6,934 nt of DNA. Origin: Anaerolineae bacterium. GTDB taxonomy: Bacteria > Chloroflexota > Anaerolineae > 4572-78 > J111. The DNA is taken from NCBI GenBank assembly GCA_020433785.1, contig JAGRCC010000687.1, positions 1 through 6,934 on the forward strand. Direction: 5' to 3'. A program made the position numbers and the translations under genes. Position 1 is the first letter of the stretch, and each line of letters begins with the position of its first letter. This document shows, piece after piece, positions 1-5,089 of this stretch. Below the pieces are notes generated by a model. It was not told the DNA's origin. It did not search any database and saw only the letters and a program-made list of their open reading frames with translations.

Positions 1-544
1 CATCGCCATCAATTTTGATTACAGCCAGGTCCGAACATTCCGACACGCCGACCACACGGGCCGTGTGCGCCCGATCATCGCCATTGATATAGACTTTCCA
101 ACTGCGCCCGCCGGTGACAACGTGATTATTGGTCACGGCCAGGCCGCTCTCATCAATGATAAAGCCTGAGCCGGATTCTGATTGAGCATAAACGTTGCCC
201 TCGATATCGGTCAAGCTGGCATCCGTCACAATCTGAATGGTGGCGCTTTTGACCATACTCATCGTATCACGCAGTTTGGCCAGGGCCGCCTCGCGATCCG
301 GCGGTTCCGACTCTTCGGTCGATGGCTCCGATTCCGTCGCCCCCGTTGTAATCGCTTCTTCTGTTGCTTCCTCAGTCCCGGCTTCGGACTCAGGCGACTC
401 CGCCGGTTCGACTACGGCTGCCGATTCTGCCGTCGGTTCAGTGTCATCGCCCGAAGATGTTAACCCGCAGCCTAAGGCTAAAACCACTAAAAATACCAGT
501 CCATACGTAAGCGTTTTTTGTCTCAATGTCATCGATCGTCTCAT
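1..544 (-). CDS. Lipoprotein trypsin-like serine protease (S1C/HtrA-type), second tandem copy, C-terminus missing at window edge
   Basis: The reading frame is open from an ATG at 544 down to the left edge, giving 181 visible residues. It starts with a basic n-region and a hydrophobic stretch ending in the lipobox LALGC (Cys26), so it should be a lipid-anchored exported protein. An acidic Ser/Thr/Glu/Pro-rich linker (about residues 30-85) follows, then the start of a trypsin-like domain. The catalytic His is in TNNHVV (His141) and the Asp in CSDLAVI (Asp172). The Ser motif lies beyond the edge, so activity cannot be judged. From residue 91 onward it is roughly 70% identical to the protease encoded at 550-2214, so it is a tandem paralog. 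Its ATG lies five bases after that gene's stop, which implies co-transcription and probably translational coupling. No good Shine-Dalgarno is seen; an in-frame ATG at 532 is an alternative start. Confidence 0.9.
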   Translation of the reverse strand, partial: MRRSMTLRQKTLTYGLVFLVVLALGCGLTSSGDDTEPTAESAAVVEPAESPESEAGTEEATEEAITTGATESEPSTEESEPPDREAALAKLRDTMSMVKSATIQIVTDASLTDIEGNVYAQSESGSGFIIDESGLAVTNNHVVTGGRSWKVYINGDDRAHTARVVGVSECSDLAVIKIDGD

Positions 545-549
545 ATTGG

Positions 550-2214
550 CTAGGGCAGCCGCCCGACTAATTCAAAGGTATCAAACAGATGATCCGTATC
601 TCTACGGCTCAAATTTAAGCCCCTCAAATGAATGGCGATATCTTGCGAGTTGTCTGAACGTAAAGCCAGGAAAAGTACGGTACCGTTTTTTGGCCCACAG
701 CCCTCGTAAAAGTCTAAGACGCCGTTGAACCCTTTGTGATCGTTGAACTCAGATCGTTGCACGGGCGAGCAGTCGGTGATGAGGTCCGAAGGATAGCCCG
801 AGTCTAAAAAATTAGCCGGATCGAAGTTGGGCGCGGGAGGAAAGACGATCATTTCCATACTGCCGTCCGCAGCTTGAGTATCCGCCGCCGCCAAAGCGGC
901 GGCAACTTTTATGCCTTCATCATTTATCAAAGGTGTGCCGTCGATATTGGTCCAGGACGCGGGAATCTCAACCTCAAACGTTTTAGAGTCATCGGTCACA
1001 ACCATATACGCCTCACTGCTGCCGGGGCCAATAATATTTTCTGAGGTAGAGTCATCTGAGATGTCAAATGTATCGGTCACTTCTAACTCGCGCCCGTTAA
1101 GCTGCCCTTCTAAAATTTCGCCGGTGGCATAGCGCAAGATTTGAACATCCAACGTATCCTCCGGCTCATGGCTGTGTAAGGTATCACAATACTCGCGCAT
1201 TGTGCCGTCGGTGGCCAGTTCCCGGTCTTCCAGGGTGGCGATGATGTCGCCGCCCTTGATGCGGGCCTCATCAGCCGGAGAGCCGGATTGCACCGATTGG
1301 ACCCAAATGCCAGAATAGCCGCTATCGAGGACAAAAGCCCGACCGTTCACGCCGATAGACAAATAATCTTTTTCTTCGCGCAGCCGGTCGATAATATCGC
1401 GGGCCTCATCGCGGGCAATCGCGTAGTAGAGAATACTATGCCCTTGCTGCTGGCTATCAAAATTGGCGTAGTTAACGGCAACCACTTGACCGTCCTCGGT
1501 TACCAGCGGCCCGCCGGAGTTCCCCGGATTGATGGTAGCGTCATGCTCAATCACCCCGGCGACCGAGGCCCAACTGGTCTCGCCGTTGGCTTCCTCTTTA
1601 GACACAATACCACGGGTCAACGTAAACTCAGGATCGCCCAGAGGAAAGCCGGCGGCATATACCGGTAATCCGGTAAATATCTCGTCCTCATACCATTCTA
1701 AAGTGGGGAACTCGTCATTACCTTCAATCTTGATAACGGCCAAATCCGAACACTCCGATACCCCTAAAACTCTGGCGGTCAGGGCTTTCCCTTCGCCCCC
1801 CACGAGAACCTTCCAACTGCGCCCGCCGGTGACAACGTGATTGTTGGTGACAGCAATTCCACTTTTATCGATGATAAAACCGGTGCCGGTGCCGGATTGA
1901 GAATAGACCGTACCATCAATTTCGGTCATGCTGGCATCGGTTTCAATCTGAATAGTAGCTTCTTTCACCCGCTGCATGGCATCGCGCAGCCGCGATGATG
2001 AAGACGATGCGGCTGATCCACTATCACCATTACCGGCTTCACTCGTTGGAGCAACCGTTGTTATTACTTCCTCAGTCTCAACCGGCGTGGCTACATCGGG
2101 CGTTTCCGCCGACCCGGAATTCGATTCACCCCCTCCTGTAAAACTACTACAGGCCAGGCTAACCGCTACGAATAACAACAAAAGCAACTTCATGGGCCGA
2201 AATTTATGATGCAT
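550..2214 (-). CDS. Lipoprotein serine protease, trypsin/HtrA-type with PDZ and extra C-terminal domain
   Basis: A 554-residue exported protease. The start chosen is the ATG at 2214, because GAGGAGA at 2226-2220 sits just upstream; a TTG at 2229 would overlap that ribosome site. The signal peptide ends in the lipobox VSLAC (Cys22), followed by a low-complexity Ser/Thr/Glu linker to about residue 74. The trypsin-like domain has His126 (TNNHVV), Asp157 (CSDLAVI) and Ser233 (NPGNSGGPL), a complete S1C triad. A PDZ domain follows at about 290-370 (GIWVQSVQSGSPAD, then GGDIIATLE). Residues 410-552 form another domain opening with FEVEIPASW, which resembles the PsbP/Mog1-like domains often attached to bacterial lipoproteins; that fold is inference. 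The expected role is extracytoplasmic protein quality control or processing. The gene is transcribed ahead of its paralog at 1-544. The substrate is unknown, and no gene name can be given safely. Confidence 0.95.
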   Translation of the reverse strand: MHHKFRPMKLLLLLFVAVSLACSSFTGGGESNSGSAETPDVATPVETEEVITTVAPTSEAGNGDSGSAASSSSSRLRDAMQRVKEATIQIETDASMTEIDGTVYSQSGTGTGFIIDKSGIAVTNNHVVTGGRSWKVLVGGEGKALTARVLGVSECSDLAVIKIEGNDEFPTLEWYEDEIFTGLPVYAAGFPLGDPEFTLTRGIVSKEEANGETSWASVAGVIEHDATINPGNSGGPLVTEDGQVVAVNYANFDSQQQGHSILYYAIARDEARDIIDRLREEKDYLSIGVNGRAFVLDSGYSGIWVQSVQSGSPADEARIKGGDIIATLEDRELATDGTMREYCDTLHSHEPEDTLDVQILRYATGEILEGQLNGRELEVTDTFDISDDSTSENIIGPGSSEAYMVVTDDSKTFEVEIPASWTNIDGTPLINDEGIKVAAALAAADTQAADGSMEMIVFPPAPNFDPANFLDSGYPSDLITDCSPVQRSEFNDHKGFNGVLDFYEGCGPKNGTVLFLALRSDNSQDIAIHLRGLNLSRRDTDHLFDTFELVGRLP

Positions 2215-2219
2215 TACAA

Positions 2220-2226
2220 TTCTCCT
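2220..2226 (-). promoter_or_regulatory. Shine-Dalgarno of the complete protease gene
   Basis: On the minus strand GAGGAGA lies five bases before the ATG at 2214. It decides the start: the longer frame opening with TTG at 2229 would place this site inside its own coding sequence. Confidence 0.75.
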
Positions 2227-2314
2227 CAAGAAAGTTTGATGAAAAATTCACAAAGACAACTTACAACCCAACAATTTTCACCTGAAATTGGGACTTTTCC
2301 GTGCACAAGACAAG

Positions 2315-2327
2315 GCCGGCGCCCGGC
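2315..2327 (-). other. Small GC-rich hairpin in the protease leader
   Basis: This is a perfect 5-bp stem (GCCGG with CCGGC) around a three-base loop, in an otherwise A/T-rich leader about 100 bases before the protease start. It has no downstream U-run. A folding role in the leader is only inferred. Confidence 0.35.
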
Positions 2328-2534
2328 TTTCCTAAGCACATTCGTAACACGGGTGTTTTTATACAAGTGCAATAACAATTTAAGGGGATAAATAACGTTT
2401 GGCGGAGAGAATTCGTTTCTGTTACTTCAATTGCTGAAGAAAAATAGCAACGGTGTTACTGGTCGATTTATTAATTCGTAAGGTGAAATAACCAGGCGGA
2501 GTAGATGCTCATATGAAGTGACAATACTTTTTCT

Positions 2535-2562
2535 ATTATAAAGGCTTCGGAGGGTTTGTCAA
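2535..2562 (-). promoter_or_regulatory. Consensus sigma70-type promoter for the protease operon
   Basis: Read on the minus strand, TTGACA (2562-2557) and TATAAT (2540-2535) match the consensus at all twelve positions with a 16-bp spacer. Transcription should begin near 2528. It lies 36 bases after the stop of the S74 fibre gene and points at the protease pair, so the proteases are probably an independent transcription unit. No operator-like dyad overlaps it. Confidence 0.8.
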
Positions 2563-2598
2563 GGGGTAATTTCAGTCTTAACAGAGGTAATATTTCGA

Positions 2599-4116
2599 CT
2601 ATTTGATTTTCGATAGCGACTGTTCCAAAGACACAAAACGATCTTCTAAAGCAGACAAACGCATAGATAGGGCCGCATTCTCTGCCATCAACGATTCGAT
2701 GGTTTGCTGTTGGTCGGCAATCAGATTGTCCTGGCTTTGCACAATTTGATATAAACCTTGTATCGCGGCCAGCGTCACGCCATCGACATCGACCGTGGTC
2801 AAGTAGCGCTCGTCTTCGCCAACGCCAAAGGCGGCGTAGAAATCTTGCGCCATTGGACCGATATGACGGATAGCCGCGTTTTGGGTTTGGTAATTCCAGG
2901 AGCTAATCGGGACAGCCATCAATAACGTCAAAATTTCTTGTTCATTGACTGGAACGATGTTGGCTTTAGCGTGGCGATCGCTCAAGGTTTGCCAGGCGCC
3001 GCTGCCCTCGGCGAGCTGCACCCCCGCCACAGGCTGACCGGTGTCATCCACAGCGGTGATGAGTCGCACCCCGCCTGTGGCCCGCACCGCGAACTCGTTG
3101 GCCGCTTCTGAGGTAAAGTCGGCGTCGGTGGCATCGGCCAGCAACAGAGCGCCGCTGTGGCTGTCGTTAATCTGCGCCCGGCGGCCCACGGCAAAGCTAT
3201 AGTCGCCGGCAGCGACATTCCCGGAACCGGCCGCGATGCCGGCAAAATCGCCGCCGGCTGTATTTTCCAGCCCGCCGCTGACAGTTGCTCCCAAACCACC
3301 GGCCACATTATCCTGCCCGCCGCCGACGGTGGCGTAGCGGGCGTCTTCCGCCGTATCGTTAGCACTGCCGGCCCGGTTGGCTCGACCTCCGGCTACCGTA
3401 CTGTAGGGATCAGTAGCCTGGTTACTCAGCCCGCCGCCAATCGCGGCATCTTCGCCGGCGGCGACGTTACCCGCCCCGCCGGCAATGGTGGCTCGCCGCC
3501 CGCTAGCCTGATTACTTATTCCACCCCCAATCGCAGCATAGGCGTTTGACGCTGCATTGCGAATTCCCCCACTCACCGTGCTTTCGAGACCACTAGCGGC
3601 ATTTTGCGTCCCACCGCCGACGGTTGATCGCTCGCCGCCGGCGATGTTGGCTGTACCGCCGCTGACCGTGGCGCTAAGGCCATCGGCCGTATTAAACGAA
3701 CCGCCGCCGACGGTGCTAAAGGCAAAGTTGGTCGTATTCCGTTCGCCGCCGCCGATGGTGCTGCTGCCGCCGGTGGCCAAGTTGGCAACGCCGCCGCCAA
3801 TCGTCGCCCGGTAAGCCGTGGTCGTATTGTTGTAACCACCGCCGACGACGGCTTGTGTGGCAGTTTCGTTCCCTAACCCACCGCCGATCGTTCCGAAATC
3901 GCCCGTAACGAGGTTTGGGAAGCCTATTTTTCCGCCCCCACTGATGGTGCCGCCGATTGCGCCTTCGCGCACGTTGTTGCCGGTGTAGCCGTTTATGACG
4001 TTGGGCGGCGCGTCCGTTTCGGAGGCTTGCAGGGGGAGGGGGTGATTGAATTCTCGATACATTAAAATCAGGGCCAACAGGACAATTACGCTAACTAACC
4101 ATCTGCGCTCAGTCAT
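2599..4116 (-). CDS. Repeat-rich fibre/adhesin-like protein with self-cleaving Peptidase_S74 chaperone domain
   Basis: A 505-residue protein starting at the ATG at 4116, chosen because GGAG (4126-4123) sits six bases upstream; the ATG at 4128 overlaps that site. The order is a short basic n-region and one hydrophobic segment (about residues 6-19, signal peptide or anchor), then a spacer. From about 77 to 308 come about sixteen tandem 15-residue units of the type (I/V)GGGxxNxAxGxxST. A beta-rich junction follows, then an S74 domain from about 379. The S74 motif SDRHAKANI has Ser379 and Lys384 spaced as in the known Ser/Lys dyad, and IGPMAQDF and TVDVDG also match the family. Residues 462-503 form a coiled coil. 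S74 domains trimerise fibres and then cut themselves off before the Ser. The repeats resemble YadA-type head repeats, so a trimeric surface beta-roll is likely. No phage genes are nearby. Confidence 0.92.
   Translation of the reverse strand: MTERRWLVSVIVLLALILMYREFNHPLPLQASETDAPPNVINGYTGNNVREGAIGGTISGGGKIGFPNLVTGDFGTIGGGLGNETATQAVVGGGYNNTTTAYRATIGGGVANLATGGSSTIGGGERNTTNFAFSTVGGGSFNTADGLSATVSGGTANIAGGERSTVGGGTQNAASGLESTVSGGIRNAASNAYAAIGGGISNQASGRRATIAGGAGNVAAGEDAAIGGGLSNQATDPYSTVAGGRANRAGSANDTAEDARYATVGGGQDNVAGGLGATVSGGLENTAGGDFAGIAAGSGNVAAGDYSFAVGRRAQINDSHSGALLLADATDADFTSEAANEFAVRATGGVRLITAVDDTGQPVAGVQLAEGSGAWQTLSDRHAKANIVPVNEQEILTLLMAVPISSWNYQTQNAAIRHIGPMAQDFYAAFGVGEDERYLTTVDVDGVTLAAIQGLYQIVQSQDNLIADQQQTIESLMAENAALSMRLSALEDRFVSLEQSLSKIK
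3199..3900 (-). repeat. Coding tandem array of 15-residue (45-bp) glycine-rich units
   Basis: About sixteen consecutive units, each starting (I/V)(G/S/A)GG with Asn at position 7 and usually Ala at position 9, are encoded here. Nearly all are exactly 15 residues. The first is 14, and one (the VAGGRAN unit, around 3328-3396) is 23 because of an eight-residue insertion. The units are diverged in DNA, so the array is old rather than freshly expanded. Such regular repeats usually form a left-handed beta-roll or beta-solenoid. Confidence 0.85.
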
Positions 4117-4122
4117 TTTTGT

Positions 4123-4126
4123 CTCC
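4123..4126 (-). promoter_or_regulatory. Shine-Dalgarno of the S74 fibre gene
   Basis: GGAG on the minus strand lies six bases before the ATG at 4116. The in-frame ATG at 4128 overlaps it and has no ribosome site of its own, so 4116 is preferred. Confidence 0.65.
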
Positions 4127-4142
4127 ATTTAACATCAAGGTC

Positions 4143-4201
4143 TGGAGCGTCAAAGTTTACTTTGACCCTACCTGGATGACAAAGCTAGCTTTGTCGCTCC
4201 A
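4143..4201. repeat. Double-palindrome intergenic element (three-way-junction or REP-like)
   Basis: Outer arms TGGAGCG (4143-4149) and CGCTCCA (4195-4201) are exact inverted repeats. Between them are two further hairpins: TCAAAG/CTTTGA with loop TTTA (4150-4165), and a perfect 18-bp palindrome at 4178-4195 with half GACAAAGCT. The left 23 bases also align with the reverse complement of the right end, apart from the loop and single changes, so the whole is an imperfect inverted repeat whose arms are themselves palindromic. It lies 17 bases upstream of the fibre gene's ribosome site. It could be a dispersed REP/MITE-like repeat, a structured leader or a regulator site. It has no U-tract, so it is not a typical terminator. 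Confidence 0.75.
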
Positions 4202-4205
4202 ATAA

Positions 4206-4233
4206 ATTACAATCCAGCCAATCAATCAATCAA
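4206..4233 (-). promoter_or_regulatory. Candidate promoter of the S74 fibre gene, with -35 inside a tetranucleotide tract
   Basis: On the minus strand TTGATT (4233-4228) is four of six for a -35, and TGTAAT (4211-4206) is five of six for a -10, with a 16-bp spacer. The -35 lies within the repeated TGAT units, so equivalent hexamers recur every four bases. Transcription would start near 4199, at the edge of the double-palindrome element, making that element the mRNA leader. It is the only reasonable promoter seen directly upstream, but the match is moderate. Confidence 0.4.
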
Positions 4234-4292
4234 TCAACCAACCAACCAACCAACCAACCAACTAACTAACTAACTAACCATCCATCCATCCC
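4221..4292. repeat. 72-bp mosaic tetranucleotide tract
   Basis: Eighteen contiguous four-base units lie in unbroken register. On the plus strand there are four ATCA, six ACCA, four ACTA, one ACCA, two TCCA and one TCCC. On the minus strand, which is the sense of both neighbouring genes, these read as G/T-rich units (TGGA, TAGT, TGGT, TGAT). The tract begins one base after the stop of the lipoprotein gene (TGA, 4296-4294) and reaches the presumed promoter of the fibre gene. The block of six TGGT units gives repeated GG pairs with TT spacers, a two-layer G-quadruplex pattern. Slippage during replication is expected. Confidence 0.92.
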
Positions 4293-4293
4293 C

Positions 4294-4968
4294 TCAACAC
4301 CCCTCTGGTGTAGGCCAGTGGCCGCTGATGGCGGCTTCTCGTGAGGGCGGCTGGCAGCGATCGATTAAGGCTCCCGCTTCCCCGGACTGTTTGACCCAGC
4401 TACCGAGGCTTAAGTTTTTGGCGCGTAGACCAAAACCACAGGTATCATCATCGGTTGTCAACACGAGCGAGCGACCGTCCATCTCCCACGTGTATGTTCC
4501 GGTTTCCAGATGGCAGTTAGGGTCATTAAATAAGATTAGCTGATTGTCCGAAACGGTAAAGGACCCGATGCCGTGAAAGCCGGTGCTATCGTGCGACACC
4601 CTAAATGCGCCGGCATTTAGCTGCAAGGTCCACGTGCCGCCCTCGGCTCGATACGGCGCACAGCGCCGACACGGGGTGGGCGTTCCTTCAAATTTAACTT
4701 GCTTGGTATATATGCCATCGAGTATGGATGATGTTGGCAACGGCAAGGGGGTGGTGTAGGGGTAGGGCTGCAAACTATTCGCCGCCGGAGACGGCGTAGG
4801 GGTAATTGGATCGGAGTTTTGCGCCGGAGCGGTTGGCGCTGGATCGGTAGCCGGGGCTGTGGCCGGCTGTGGACTGGAACTGGCCTCATTCGAGGCACAA
4901 GCGCTCATAATGAGAACAAGCATTATCCCGGCTAAGTTAATCAGAATTACTTTTTTTCGGCTTTTCAT
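4294..4968 (-). CDS. Small lipoprotein of unknown function with lipocalin-like beta-rich domain
   Basis: A 224-residue exported protein. The ATG at 4968 is preferred because GAGGTGA (4980-4974) lies five bases upstream; a GTG at 4977 falls inside that site. A Lys/Arg n-region and hydrophobic core end in MSAC (Cys24), a lipoprotein cleavage site. A Pro/Thr/Ala/Ser-rich linker runs to about residue 79. The folded part (about 80-195) contains WTLQLNAGAFRV, then GTYTWEMDGRSLVLT, then DDDTCGFGLRAKNL and a final W. This strand pattern resembles lipocalin-like domains found in lipoproteins of Chloroflexota and Actinobacteria. Six cysteines follow the lipid Cys (100, 103, 152, 177, 205 and the last residue, 224), enough for disulphides. 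The ligand is unknown. It is transcribed divergently from the CGNR regulator, which may control it. Confidence 0.85.
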   Translation of the reverse strand: MKSRKKVILINLAGIMLVLIMSACASNEASSSPQPATAPATDPAPTAPAQNSDPITPTPSPAANSLQPYPYTTPLPLPTSSILDGIYTKQVKFEGTPTPCRRCAPYRAEGGTWTLQLNAGAFRVSHDSTGFHGIGSFTVSDNQLILFNDPNCHLETGTYTWEMDGRSLVLTTDDDTCGFGLRAKNLSLGSWVKQSGEAGALIDRCQPPSREAAISGHWPTPEGC

Positions 4969-4973
4969 CCCGC

Positions 4974-4980
4974 TCACCTC
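4974..4980 (-). promoter_or_regulatory. Shine-Dalgarno of the lipoprotein gene
   Basis: GAGGTGA on the minus strand, five bases before the ATG at 4968, is close to the ideal anti-16S complement. It contains the GTG at 4977 that would otherwise extend the frame by three codons. Confidence 0.8.
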
Positions 4981-5031
4981 ATTGATTTTGACAAAGCCAT
5001 TCTAACTTGCTAATCTATTTTTGATGGTTAG

Positions 5032-5060
5032 ATTTTAGCGTAATGCTTATAACCTGTCAA
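5032..5060 (-). promoter_or_regulatory. Strong promoter for the lipoprotein gene
   Basis: On the minus strand TTGACA (5060-5055, perfect) and TAAAAT (5037-5032, five of six) are separated by 17 bp. The predicted start near 5025 gives a leader of about 57 bases. Its -35 overlaps the -35 of the divergent regulator promoter, and part of its spacer lies in the left arm of the dyad at 5047-5080. Confidence 0.75.
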
Positions 5061-5080
5061 AACTGTTTTATCGGTTATAA
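5047..5080. promoter_or_regulatory. Candidate operator: 34-bp dyad between divergent promoters
   Basis: The arms TTATAACC (5047-5054) and GGTTATAA (5073-5080) are perfect 8-bp inverted repeats. An inner palindrome AAAAC-T-GTTTT (5059-5069) is centred within half a base of the same axis. The left arm sits in the spacer of the lipoprotein promoter, the inner part covers both -35 regions, and the right arm overlaps the -10 of the regulator promoter. A dimeric repressor bound here could block both genes. The CGNR protein encoded next to it is the obvious candidate, by inference only. Confidence 0.6.
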
Positions 5081-5081
5081 T
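5054..5081 (+). promoter_or_regulatory. Promoter of the CGNR regulator gene, predicted to give a leaderless mRNA
   Basis: CTGTCA (5054-5059, four of six) and TATAAT (5076-5081, perfect) are spaced by 16 bp. The ATG at 5090 begins only eight bases after the -10, so transcription should start at or within two bases of the start codon. No Shine-Dalgarno is present. Confidence 0.65.
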
Positions 5082-5089
5082 GAGTCAAT

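Larger units (their letters stand above)
2215..2527 (-). other. Long 5' leader of the protease operon (no gene)
   Basis: About 313 bases lie between the predicted transcription start and the ATG at 2214, with no credible gene on either strand. Three weak structures are visible. A GC-rich hairpin has arms GCCGG/CCGGC with a 3-nt loop (2315-2327). A short dyad AACAC/GTGTT lies at 2346-2357. An A/T-rich inverted repeat (2240-2248 with 2273-2280, one bulge) lies just upstream of the ribosome site. No U-tract follows the GC-rich hairpin, so it is not a standard attenuator. No known riboswitch was recognised. Confidence 0.45.

Noticed and set aside
182..728. Plus-strand open frames over the protease genes
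   Set aside because: They lie antisense to clear protease coding sequence, have no ribosome site and give Arg/Ser-rich proteins with no recognisable features.
2346..2360. Plus-strand AACAC/GTGTT stem followed by T residues, as an intrinsic terminator
   Set aside because: The stem is too short, and no plus-strand gene ends nearby.
2471..2512. Thirteen-codon frame (ATG...TAA, minus strand) just after the protease promoter, as a leader peptide
   Set aside because: It has no ribosome site, no run of regulatory codons and no attenuator structure after it.
3199..3900. CRISPR-like array because of the regular 45-bp spacing
   Set aside because: The periodicity is in the encoded protein, the DNA units are diverged, and the region is one continuous open frame.
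4143..4201. Rho-independent terminator of the lipoprotein gene
   Set aside because: It is about 90 bases beyond the stop, past the tetranucleotide tract, and no U-run follows either hairpin on the minus strand.
4221..4292. CRISPR array or origin iterons
   Set aside because: Units are four bases with no spacers, there are no DnaA-box-like sites, and no replication or cas genes are nearby.
4988..5016. Plus-strand TTGACA with TAATCT at 17 bp as the regulator promoter
   Set aside because: The -10 matches only three of six, and the promoter at 5054-5081 with a perfect TATAAT is much better placed.
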